Positions 50,701 through 57,603 of a stretch of 64,000 nucleotides of DNA are shown here, one piece after another. A program made the position numbers and the translations under genes. Numbering within the stretch: position 1 is the stretch's first letter; each line of letters begins with the position of its first letter. The DNA is taken from assembly GCA_911728455.2 (NCBI GenBank), contig OU452219.1, positions 14,164,397 through 14,228,396 of the forward strand. Direction: 5' to 3'. The notes beneath the pieces were generated by a model. The model worked only from the letters and a program-made list of their open reading frames with translations, was not told the DNA's origin and searched no databases. The DNA comes from Marthasterias glacialis (lineage: Eukaryota; Echinodermata; Asteroidea; Forcipulatida; Asteriidae).

Positions 50701-53700
50701 AGTAACAAGAAGAACAACTTATTGAACTTATGATACGCTCGACTGGTCCCCTGTCTTTAGCCAGGGATAAAGACAGGCAGTGGTTTTATAAACCTAATGG
50801 TTTCATTGGTAAGCAGCCACAACCAGACTTACTACAGTGGTATAACATGTACACAGTGTGTGTTCAGCGTTGTGTGTGCGTACGCAATGAGGAGGATCCA
50901 AAGGCCGGTATCTGCCGTTTTTTGTCCGCGAGCCTCGCGGTATGACATCACATGTTCAGGCTAATTTTGCGCACTTATTTTCAGGACCAACTTGTTCGAG
51001 GGCACATTACATTAAAACTCGAGTTTAATATTACACAAACACACAGAAGGTCGAAGGTTCGAATCCTGTCCAGTGTGCTGGTTTAGTTTGTTTTTCTTCA
51101 GGTCTTGGAAAGCACAGAGTACACCCATACAATGCTTCTCAACAGTACACCGTTGATGAGCAAAACTAACCTCATATGTTCATTGTACTCAATTCAAGAA
51201 ACTATTCCCTGTACTTTTCGAACCCTGGTACAGTAACTACTCCGACACTTTGACTAGGAGCGTAAACTTAATCGATTTTAAAGTGTCACCCTTCACACTC
51301 GGGGAATCGTAAATAACGCTCTTTGCATCAATAAGAATCCATATTGACATACAGAAGTTTCTCAATTTGACACTGTTTGAGGAAGATCACCTCTAGAATT
51401 GGCTCTTTTTTAATATCCTTCTAGAGGTTTGTCAATAATGACTGATAGACGAAGCTTGAATCCTTATCGTGCAGTTGCAGATGTATTTGCTGTGTGTTCA
51501 CCTCGGGTTCAACATTGCAGTGAACCCAGTGCACATTAAACAGAATGTAAACCATGAGGGGAAAGGACCCTGGGCAAGAGCGACACTCCTTCTCTTCATG
51601 TAAGGGCTCAGACCTATTCTCACCCGAAGTATCGCATTTGGGATATATTCTCTACCCCAGTCAGAACCTTTTTCTCCCAATAAGGTTGTTAGTGGTCCCC
51701 AATCAATAAACCTCTGGGCGAGAACAACGCTTTGTGCTCATACCTTGTAGAAGGCCCAGACCCAATCTCACCCAAACTATCCCATTTGGGATATATTCTT
51801 CATCCAGGTGGGAACCTGTTTCTCTCGATGAGGATATTAATGGTACCCAATCGGGAAACCTTCCAAGGTACTTCATAAAAAGATGTTTAAAATATAAACA
51901 ATAACATTTCAAAAAACTAGAAGATTTCCAAGTCAAATTACTGGAAATTCACCTTTTCTGTTTTGCCACACTCTGAAAGAAAATTGTGAAATAAAACTGT
52001 TTCTTATCCCACATGTCACCTTGGGATTACAATGCTTTGAAACAAAGTAATAATAAAGCTACAAGAAAGAGAAATGTGTGTGAAAAGGTTTTTAAATGCC
52101 TAAGAATACAGATTTCAAAATACTCAAAGTAGGACTACAGAATATTGTTTAAAATGTGAGTAGTTATCAGTATGATGGTTTTATTCCCCCTAAAACTAAA
52201 TGTTGTGGAAGTTTGATTGAAAACCATAGCCCCCTTTTAACATTTTTGCATGAGTGTATTTTTTTCCTGTCGTTGGCTGTGCTATTTCAAGGTTCCCAGT
52301 GAAGGCCCATAGAATTGCAATGCGATATCAATGATCAAGTACCAGCGTGGGGTTAAACAGATTCCTGGCCGTGGTAATACGTCACAACCATTACATGTTT
52401 TATTCATGAGTCTGGGGCTTCTTATCAATTTATAAGCCGCTCAAACCGCTCCTATTTATTTGCCTCAGTTTTACTCAATTTTGCGCATCGTGCGATTGTA
52501 ACACAAATGTAATATACTTGCGCGTGCGAACTGTGTTGAAGGGAGCATCTAACATACATTATAGCATACATGAACATGCATAACGAGAATGCTCATGGTG
52601 TATGTCAGCAGGATTATGATTGGCGATTATCTACTTTACTCCTAAAAGTACCAGCCTTAACAAGGCCCAATCAGAAAAGGTTTTAGATAATTAGACCAGA
52701 ACCTTCCTTAACAACCCTTTCATTAACAAGGTCACATGATGGTGCTGTTTATATTCACAGTGAGTTGAAGAGACTCAGGTTTACTAAAAAACCGCAATTT
52801 TACACACAAAATGGTCATAAATTCTGCTAAAACAACAATATAAATCCTAAAAAGTATGGGCTTTCTCTTTAACAAAAATTCAATATATATTATACCAGTG
52901 TGATGTAGAATAATGTTCATTATATTCTGTTAACAAGTCAAAGTGTTGCTGTATGTGTTGTGTATAACAAATGACATCAAGGCACAATTTTTGATGGCAA
53001 TTCCTGACGGCAATTTGTCAGTGACTGTGTGACTGCTTGAAAAGGAGCCCTAACAAATCGACATGTTTGCGTAAGCCAGCTTTTATTGGTCGTGAAACCC
53101 TGATCAAAAATTGTTTTCTTCTGAATTATAAGAAATGGCTTAACTTTATTTGTAACTCTAACCACCCAAAGTCATCAGAATCAAACTGCATGTTTTTGTT
53201 CGATTCTGTTGGACTGAGGATTACACTAGTAGACTGATTATGCTTTTAACAGGGGATCAGCCATACCACCATAATCAGAGTCCAACAGTTTGGGTGTTGA
53301 GTTACCATTGCGGTGTCGGATTTTTGTTAGAGTGAGGATGGATCCCAGTGATTAACCCTAGAGAGCTAGGGTGAATGAAACCCAAGTATTCATTACACAC
53401 TACTTGAATGCCTATACAACATCAGGACACTTGTCTCCCCCTGGTAAAGTTCTACTTTAAATATGCTTGGAAAACTTCAGATTAAGATGACATTAAGCCT
53501 CAGCAATGGAATGGCAAATTAATGTGTTTACCCTCTACACCAAGTTTGATGATGTGCAGAGTGACACATATGATCCATTATGAGGAAATTCCTACACCCT
53601 TTTTTCTGAAACACCGCTGTATTCCGTCAAGTCATACGCTCACAGTTTCTGTCATGACTTGTTATTTTACCAAAGGTAAAACAAATACTTGGCTGGACAC

Positions 53701-54671
53701 TATCGCTTGTTTAGAAAACACTGAATGTGAAGAAGAAGAAAAAATTGCTACTCTGTGAGTTGTGGCGGTATGAGTTGTGTTTGGCATTTACCTCAAGGTC
53801 TTGTGCAATGCAAAGTGTCACAAATTAGAGCGAAGTAGGTCTCGAGATCGATCTCTTTTTTACTGGTTTTCAGCGACATTTTTTTGTGTGATTCTCTACA
53901 TCCAGAGGTCTGAACCTCGGTATTGGTCCTGTCTGAGACTGTTGAGGTATAGAATTTTGGAACAGCTTTTTTTGCCGCGGGCCTGAAAAATATATGTTAA
54001 CTTCTTTTTGAAAACTGAATTCACATACAAATCTAGGAACAGATAGGTTGGCAAAAGTAGCTCTGTCTTCATTTATCATTTAGGCTGTGTTCATCCAGTG
54101 TTGGATGTAAATGCCATTCATTTCTATTTTTTGCTGTTCTTGTCCATGATTTTCCTGCATCTGATCTAATATCATCCCTCCATCTTCGTCTTTGTCTTCC
54201 TCTTCTTCTTTTCCCTGTCCTTGGTCCGCCAATCCATTAGTCTTGTTGTCCATCTGTTGTCTGTTCTTCGGGCGATGTGTCCAGCTCATCTCCATTTAGC
54301 TTGTTTTATTGTCCTGATGATGTCTTGTAACTCCAGTTTTCCTCGCGTATTTCTGTACACCTGACCCTGTCTTAGATATGAAGCATTTGTCTCTCCATTG
54401 CTCTTTGTGCTGTACAAAGGCCATTTCTGACTTGGAAGTTGCAGCTGTATCGCCATGTCATCATGTATAATGAAGCAGAGACTGCTCCTAGCAACACCCT
54501 TAGCAACAGCCACAGTGGCCAATGCGGACATGGCCACAGTTTCTGTTCTATTTGTTTTGTTGTTGTCCACGTTTCTTCACCATATGTCATTGTCGGAAGC
54601 ACACACTTATTACATCCTTCTCTGGAGACTATTGGTCTGTTCTTATCGTGGAGTATCTGTCTCTCTCTCTT

Positions 54672-54718
<47 letters not shown>

Positions 54719-55610
54719 CGTCCAAAGCAACTCCGGCCGGTCCTAATCCTGGTGGAAACTTCCTCATTTGTGTTATCGTACATTTTTACTGTTTGACCCG
54801 GGTACTTGTATTCATTGATCCTATTGATTGCCTCATCCCCCATCGTAAAAGTAGCTCAATCGAGTTCAGTTAATCTTGAAGATGGTGATTTTTTTTGAGA
54901 AGTTTGTGTTGTAAAGTAATTTCTTGTTTTGTTGTTTTTATGACTGCATTTTTCTGTATTTCTTAAACCTGTGAATTTTTAATATTGTACCGCACTTTGT
55001 GAGGTCTGCGACATGGAAAGCGGTTTTTAAATAATTGTGTTATTATTAATATTAACGTTCATAGAGGAAAAGCAATTTTTTCAAACAAACATTAAAAAAA
55101 TATTCAAAAAGAGATATTTAAAAAGCTTCAAATTTGCTTCAAATAACACACAAAAAAATTGGGGGGGGGGGGGGGTGAATGAAAGTTTAGTTACTCATGA
55201 TAACTTACAAAAGTAAGTGTTATGTTTTATTCATATCAAACCATATATTATGCCCCACGAAAATGTAATGTGAAAAACACCACTTCATAGAATCTTTAAG
55301 ATCTTTCAGACTTTGAGGCCTTTGTCTTGATTTCAAATTTTTCTTGGGTTAGTTTGAAGAGAAGATTCATGAAATCTTCAACCCCCAAAAATATTTTTTT
55401 TAAAACCCCGCAAAGTTGTGCCTTTAATGAGATTGCGTTATCTTAAAAGTACATGACTTATCCATTTCCCCTCTGTAGCTGGACAACGAACTCCGAGCAC
55501 ATCAAGCGAGACACAACGTCTTGGCAGACGAGAAACTGAGATTGGAAGAAGATCTTCAATCATCCAGAGTCAAACATCAACAAGCAGAGGATCACATACA
55601 GAAACTTCAG
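17668..55610 (+). CDS. CEP128: CEP128 orthologue, centrosomal coiled-coil protein (gene level, 5' 13 coding exons, 3' end outside window)
   Basis: Coding exons: 17735-17890, 18978-19064, 19681-19854, 20313-20390, 21212-21385, 22651-22776, 24209-24361, 25609-25750, 27813-27976, 29335-29600, 33349-33523, 39164-39283, 55479-55610; all GT-AG with matching phases, 649 residues so far. Identity rests on ordered blocks shared with vertebrate CEP128: TRNLNAVDDLMGHYR, LRDLSS-type DLSSDQIRLEDDL, RVDKRLQAIQEEL, ARDKIRQWKLK, MNDIL followed by KRAQQDEQL. Almost all residues after ~50 are coiled-coil heptads rich in Glu, Lys, Gln and Leu; residues 82-165 hold a basic, Ser-rich, probably disordered linker. 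In the known family the protein sits at subdistal appendages of the mother centriole and at the ciliary base. An in-frame TGA at 17726 lies just upstream of the chosen ATG; two ATGs are adjacent. Vertebrate CEP128 is ~1100 residues, so about 40% is missing beyond 64 kb. Confidence 0.9.
18056..18270. mobile_element. MITE with TAGACCGATCC ends, TA target
   Basis: Inverted ends TAGACCGATCCATTA and GGATCGGTCTA, plus an inner inverted pair around TGACCAATCACAGC and GCTGTGATTGGTCA. TA at both ends suggests a Tc1/mariner-type target. Confidence 0.65.
18577..18857. mobile_element. Degraded MITE of the GACCGATCC family
   Basis: GAATCGATCCATCAAGCCC on the left and CTAATGGATTGGTCCATT on the right. Confidence 0.5.
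18978..19064 (+). CDS. CEP128: CEP128 exon: conserved N-terminal block
   Basis: Acceptor CTCCTCAG, donor GTAAGA, 29 codons. It encodes TTRNLNAVDDLMGHYRDSN, the most diagnostic CEP128 block. Confidence 0.92.
19681..19854 (+). CDS. CEP128: CEP128 exon: coiled coil and Ser/Arg linker
   Basis: Acceptor GATGTAG, donor GTAAGT, 58 codons. It encodes LRDNLAHSTESLKQERL then a Ser/Gly/Arg-rich linker ending SPHDDYY. Confidence 0.9.
20313..20390 (+). CDS. CEP128: CEP128 exon: basic linker
   Basis: Acceptor GCATCCAG, donor GTAGGT, 26 codons. It encodes a strongly basic stretch (SKRRKGRRMRRPSVHF) then DEDLDE. Confidence 0.9.
20565..20860 (+). repeat. Dispersed repeat shared with 46590-46870
   Basis: Shared ordered blocks: GGCTGCAAGAA, CATTCCTCTTAAA, GATTGTA, GGGAAAAAGCT. 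Possibly a LINE 3' region, but no reverse transcriptase is attached. Confidence 0.5.
21212..21385 (+). CDS. CEP128: CEP128 exon: conserved coiled coil
   Basis: Acceptor TTGTCAAG, donor GTATGT, 58 codons. It encodes VRDLSSDQIRLEDDLDREI and a further heptad run, matching vertebrate CEP128. Confidence 0.92.
21622..21770 (-). mobile_element. SINE family 2
   Basis: Minus-strand GGTAGTCTAGTGGATGC and GGTTTGAATCCC, with the tail AAAGCACAGAGTATACATATC. Confidence 0.6.
21890..22271 (+). mobile_element. SINE family 1, head degraded
   Basis: It retains B-box GTTCGAGTCCC, the shared body (CTTCGGATGGGACGTAAAGC) and the (ATT)n tail. Confidence 0.7.
22651..22776 (+). CDS. CEP128: CEP128 exon: coiled coil
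   Basis: Acceptor AAATCAAG, donor GTACAA, 42 codons. It encodes RVDKRLQAIQEELRQQRM, matching the RVERRLQELEREM block of vertebrates. Confidence 0.9.
23298..23497. repeat. MITE-like repeat with TTGACC ends, second copy
   Basis: CTATTGACCCAATTCACCTG through GCAAGGAGTCAATACC, in a CEP128 intron. Confidence 0.55.
23780..24157 (+). mobile_element. SINE family 1
   Basis: Starts in AATCAAGCTCTGGTG, shares the body and ends TATATAAGACTCTGG plus (TTA)n, 50 bp upstream of a CEP128 exon. Confidence 0.7.
24209..24361 (+). CDS. CEP128: CEP128 exon: coiled coil
   Basis: Acceptor TTTTGTAG, donor GTAACG, 51 codons. It encodes RERLLKAETEKQQLARQLE and LDKSEGIKTA, equivalent to the vertebrate LNQSEGSRET block. 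Confidence 0.9.
24895..25430 (-). repeat. ~650-bp dispersed repeat, copy B
   Basis: Reverse-orientation copy with GAAGAGGATTAC, CACAATGAGG and GATTCCGATCA blocks; its ends are degraded. Confidence 0.6.
25609..25750 (+). CDS. CEP128: CEP128 exon: coiled coil, weak donor
   Basis: Acceptor AATTGCAG. It encodes MDEYKNHLRASDHERSIM and continues to RMQQRLR. The donor is GTTCGA, weak beyond the GT; the phase-1 end matches the next exon exactly, and reading on would meet a stop within seven codons. Confidence 0.82.
25751..27812. other. CEP128 intron (2.1 kb)
   Basis: Contains the 26710-27065 candidate element and a family-2 SINE tail fragment (27265-27310). Nothing else recognisable. Confidence 0.5.
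26710..27065. mobile_element. Candidate non-autonomous element with TGTATNTAGGGAC ends
   Basis: Left TGTATGTAGGGACC and right GTCCCTATATACA are inverted. Near the left end a hairpin pairs ATTAGTATACCT with AGGTATATGCTAAT. No clear TSD. Confidence 0.45.
27813..27976 (+). CDS. CEP128: CEP128 exon: coiled coil
   Basis: Acceptor GCAAATAG after a T tract, donor GTAGGC. It encodes TTEKQDRERQHLEQEIEALK and a further Gln-rich heptad run. Confidence 0.9.
28230..28432 (+). mobile_element. SINE family 2 with imperfect inverted arms
   Basis: Head GTGGTGTAGCGGTTAAGAC and B-box GGTTTGAATCCC; left arm 28230-28265 and right tail 28401-28432 are imperfect inverted copies, as in the 3.4-kb element. Confidence 0.6.
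29335..29600 (+). CDS. CEP128: CEP128 exon: coiled coil
   Basis: Acceptor TATTTTAG, donor GTAAGT, 266 nt. It encodes VTKELEGKDRHIAQLTSKVE through RTKARDKIRQ. This is the longest exon of the visible part. Confidence 0.92.
29703..30349 (+). repeat. ~650-bp dispersed repeat, copy C
   Basis: Starts TAACCAGT and ends ACTGGTTA, short inverted ends that suggest a non-autonomous DNA transposon. Confidence 0.65.
31049..31195. mobile_element. MITE with GGCTCGATTTCAC ends, second copy
   Basis: AGCTCGATTTCACAAAGAGC and GCTTTGTGAAATCGAC ends; same interior as the 6.2-kb copy. Confidence 0.65.
31503..31800 (-). mobile_element. SINE family 1, reverse orientation
   Basis: Minus-strand head at ~31790 (GACCGAGCGGTCAAGC) and B-box GGTTCGAGTCCCGG. 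It abuts the 13-bp minisatellite that begins at ~31800. Confidence 0.7.
31805..32500 (+). repeat. 13-bp minisatellite (CCAGTCACAATAA)n
   Basis: About fifty tandem 13-bp units, mainly CCAGTCACAATAA and CCAGTCAAAATAA. A marker variant (CCAGTCTAAATAG) starts at about 31881, 32063, 32271 and 32388. It lies in a CEP128 intron directly beside a SINE. Confidence 0.9.
33349..33523 (+). CDS. CEP128: CEP128 exon: coiled coil
   Basis: Acceptor CTCGCAG, donor GTAGGA, 175 nt. It completes the IRQWKLK motif across the junction and ends ILQREMNDIL. Confidence 0.92.
33755..34021 (-). mobile_element. SINE family 1, reverse, left half of a head-to-head pair
   Basis: Reverse body and B-box (GTGGGTTCGGGTCCCC on the minus strand); its head meets the head of the next copy at ~34021. 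Confidence 0.65.
34022..34330 (+). mobile_element. SINE family 1 head with a different body
   Basis: Head with TTGTGGCCGAGTGGTTAG and B-box GGTTCGAGTCCC; after ~110 bp the body differs from the other copies, so it is another subfamily. Confidence 0.65.
34471..35085 (+). repeat. ~650-bp dispersed repeat, copy D
   Basis: Starts TAACCAGTTTCC and ends GACTGGTT; the same internal block order as copy C. Confidence 0.65.
35149..35640 (+). repeat. 20-bp minisatellite (about 25 units)
   Basis: Units GCCTGCCCACAGTGGCTACT with few substitutions and no length change. The 20-bp period keeps all three forward frames open, so the repetitive peptides it can encode are not evidence of a gene. It lies ~60 bp after repeat copy D. 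Confidence 0.92.
39164..39283 (+). CDS. CEP128: CEP128 exon: coiled coil
   Basis: Acceptor CTTTAAAG, donor GTAGGT, 40 codons. It encodes EKRAQQDEQLRLKDIETNEL and DLELELRDTRN. Confidence 0.92.
39614..39690 (+). pseudogene. tRNA-like SINE head (not a functional tRNA)
   Basis: It has A-box-like TAGCTCAGTTGGTAGAGC and B-box GGTTCAAATCC, but the acceptor and anticodon arms do not pair. It is related to the core at 8120-8180. Confidence 0.55.
40313..40645 (+). mobile_element. SINE with tRNA-like head, variant body
   Basis: B-box GGTTCGAATCCC at ~40375 and the shared GCACTTGTGTCCTTGAGCA segment, followed by a body unlike the 8.5-kb copy. Confidence 0.6.
45579..46235. mobile_element. Non-autonomous DNA element with internal TIR-motif repeats, 4-bp TSD
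   Basis: Termini CGTCGCAGTTTTCACGAAG and its reverse complement form ~24-bp TIRs; ATGT flanks both ends (45575-45578, 46236-46239). The core motif GTCACTTCGTG recurs in both orientations near 45591, 45816, 45864, 45907, 45959, 46034 and 46213. Such repeats resemble subterminal transposase-binding sites. No transposase frame is present. Confidence 0.75.
46590..46870 (+). repeat. Dispersed repeat shared with 20565-20860
   Basis: CCCAAGGCCAAAGGGCGACTC then GAAGGCTGCAAGAA, ATATTCCTCTTAAAAC and GAGGGAAAAAGCTGG. Confidence 0.5.
47679..47726 (+). repeat. (ATAA)n microsatellite
   Basis: About twelve tandem AAAT/ATAA units without interruption. Confidence 0.85.
49005..49135 (+). mobile_element. SINE family 2
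   Basis: Head CGGTGGTCTAGCGGTTAAG, B-box GGTTCAAATCCC, tail TTGGAAAGCACTGAATA. The tRNA fold is incomplete. Confidence 0.65.
49772..50659. mobile_element. Foldback element of inverted 42-bp tandem arrays, 6-bp TSD
   Basis: Arms 49772-50132 and 50299-50659 are both 361 bp and are reverse complements with about a dozen differences, all in the middle units. Each arm starts TATGGTGGCCCTGAAGGG and then carries about six units of ~42 bp, each with the palindrome GTGTGCGCACAC. A 166-bp unique spacer lies between. The direct repeat GTAGAG flanks the element (49766-49771 and 50660-50665). Sea urchin TU foldback elements have a comparable layout, but I cannot confirm the family. Confidence 0.85.
51045..51150 (+). 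mobile_element. SINE family 2, 3' fragment
   Basis: B-box GGTTCGAATCC and tail TTGGAAAGCACAGAGTACAC. Confidence 0.55.
51590..51870. repeat. Two units of the 4.2-kb tandem repeat
   Basis: CATTTGGGATATATTCT near 51627 and 51783 with CCCAGACC/CTCACCC blocks, in the 16-kb CEP128 intron. Confidence 0.55.
54080..54875 (-). pseudogene. Decayed LINE (non-LTR retrotransposon) reverse-transcriptase C-terminal remnant
   Basis: On the minus strand, conceptual segments in order are INEYKYPGQTV, SCFGR, CVLPTMTYGEETWTTTKQ, AQRAMERQML, IKQAKWR-stop-AGHIARR and DNRWTTRLMDWR. These are typical of the C-terminal part of RTE/CR1-type endonuclease-reverse-transcriptase proteins. Frameshifts, an internal TGA, an insertion between TTTKQ and AQRAM, and a (GA)n expansion show it is dead. 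Catalytic reverse-transcriptase motifs are absent. Confidence 0.75.
54658..54714 (+). repeat. (CT)n microsatellite inside the LINE remnant
   Basis: About 28 CT units with one TTT interruption at the left; it translates to (RE)n or (SL)n and is not a protein signal. Confidence 0.9.
55479..55610 (+). CDS. CEP128: CEP128 exon: coiled coil, last one in the window
   Basis: Acceptor CTCTGTAG, donor GTATGC, 44 codons. It encodes LDNELRAHQARHNVLADEK onward. It joins the 39-kb exon as MDK/LDNEL, matching the vertebrate RLESELKK block, so no exon is missing from the 16-kb intron between them. Confidence 0.92.
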
Positions 55611-57235
55611 GTATGCTTATATACATTAATCATGACTGCGTTCTGGTGAGGTGAGGTAAGGGTGGTGGGGAAGACTGTGACCGCGGGATGTGTATATCAT
55701 GTCTCTTTGTCTAAATAATCTGGCTGTAAGAGAGAGAAAAAAAAAAGCCTGGACTCATCGGTTGAGCTTCATGTTGATGACACGCTTGACGCTTTCCGTA
55801 CTTTTGGATGTCGCAAGATGAGAGGAGTAAGAGGCCATGTATAATCTTTGAACTTGCTTGCAAAGTTTTCTCTTAAAAAACATCGTTTCACTTCATTGCA
55901 GCATGAAAGATTGTTTTTGTATCTGATTGACCTCTGGGAAAATAATAGCTGTATAGTTTAATGCTCCCTCGCATCAGTGTTTGATAAAATCTGTCTTCAC
56001 ACACACAAAAAAAAATATTCAAAGCTTGACTTTAATGAACTTTCAGTTTATGTCGTGGAATTTTGAAAGACCCTTTCAGAGCTCTGTTCCTTTTGATGTA
56101 TGTTGCATCGATCACAGTTAAGAGTAGAGGCTCAATGTTGATTTTTTTTCAATGTTTCAATAGGAGATGAGGAGAACGCCAGTCATTAAAATAGGAATAT
56201 AAAAAGCCAAACTTATGTAGTGTGAAATGTAACTGAACGAAAACTCAATGCGCTGCACAGAACGAAAACACAATGGGCAACAAAGAAGTATGGTAACAAT
56301 TTTAGCAAACCTACAGCTCAATCATAAGTCACGATGATACTGATCGTGCTTGGTATTCAATTGGCTGATAGAACTCTTAAGCAATATGTAACAGACAGTC
56401 GGAGTCAATGACTGTATGACACCCTACAATTATCATAAACCGTACGTTTATTAATTGAACATCCTCATGTAAACACACAGTTTGTGACGTAAGCCAACAA
56501 ACTTGAAAGTGTAATTGCAAAGATTATCGGTTGCAGAGATGAGATCATACTTCGTGACTGAAGTAGTTCAGTCAGTTCAGGTTGAATTAAGCCAATTTAG
56601 CTGGAAATCTGACTTCTACCAGTTTGAAAAAACAGCCAAAGATTACAATGCCATTTTTCTACCAGTGCAGGCAAAAAGATTTGCAAATAAGGTCTCCTAT
56701 GTTCACCATAAACTGTGTGTTATGGCAGAGTAGTTCGTCAAAAGCACATAGTATACAGAGCTTATCATCTGTCAGTATTTGACCAAAATTGAACTTGTGT
56801 CTTATCCTCGGTTCAAAAGGAGCCTCATTGTTTATCATTCTGATTGTTCAATCCGCTGCATCATCGCCAGTGGTGGCATGAAAATAAAAAATAAAAGTAC
56901 ATCAGGTCAAAAGATACATTAAAAGCTCTATCTGAAAGACATTATGAAAAACGCAAATGAATGCAACAATTCATTCCCCCGATGCAAATATTTACATCTA
57001 TCTAATAAATATGCATTTACCATAACCACAAATTTAAATGAACGGCACAATATTACAATAAATGTGACATTGAGTTGATTAAAAGTTTTCATGGTGCGAG
57101 TTTTCGGTGTACATTACACTTGCTCACTTGTCAAAGGATCTATGTAAAATAGTAATTAATCGTCTTAGGTGTGTGCATTGAACCATGAACACAGCAGGCT
57201 TGGCAAATTTATTATGGGAAAGAATGAGAAAACAA

Positions 57236-57432
57236 TAGACCAATCCATTAAACCCTGTCCCCCAAACAATGCCACACTGCACGGCAAGAACGTCCCGCGC
57301 TATAAGTACACGCTTGCCTGTTTACATTTTCCAATAGGGTTTTTAGGTGATGGACTTTTGTTAGACTTTCGGCGGAGTAGCCAAGGCTGTGATTGGTCAA
57401 CACGTAAAGGGGTGGGTCTTTGTGGATCGGTC
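57236..57432. mobile_element. MITE of the GACCGATCC family
   Basis: Ends TAGACCAATCCATTAAA and GGATCGGTCTG; shares GGCTGTGATTGGTCAACA with the 18.1-kb copy. A 57452-57603 element lies directly downstream. Confidence 0.6.
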
Positions 57433-57451
57433 TGTTGTAACAATTAAAATG

Positions 57452-57603
57452 CAGGCCTGATACTTCACGGAGGCAGTTTCCACCGTGATGCCCCTGTTGC
57501 CCCTTTAAGTTTTTCACATTCCAAATCTACATTTCCATGATTGAGATGCCCCTTACTGAGGGAAAAACTGCCTTGCCCTTGCAAGAACAAAGTGTCAGGC
57601 CTG
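57452..57603. mobile_element. Second CAGGCCT-ended element
   Basis: Ends CAGGCCTGATA and CAGGCCTG; AAAATG flanks both sides (57446-57451 and 57604-57609). It shares GCCCCTTAC and related segments with 17139-17305. A degraded relative lies at about 41393-41485. Confidence 0.7.

Larger units (their letters stand above)
39284..55478. other. CEP128 intron (16.2 kb)
   Basis: Contains two foldback/TIR elements, two SINEs, a LINE remnant, an A run (41733-41753) and an (ATAA)n tract (47679-47726). Stretches 41000-42100, 42500-45500, 46900-49000 and 52000-53900 show no recognisable gene or repeat family. Confidence 0.6.

Noticed and set aside
49625..50733. Several overlapping 110-170-codon open frames on both strands with a 14-residue period
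   Set aside because: They are a by-product of 42-bp tandem units (14 codons) inside a foldback transposon and lack splice or start context.
54439..54873. Plus-strand 110-144-codon frames with Ser/Leu repeats
   Set aside because: Antisense to the LINE remnant and driven by the CT microsatellite.
56515..56733. Plus-strand 72-codon frame
   Set aside because: No recognisable domain, lacks an acceptor in context, and does not continue CEP128.
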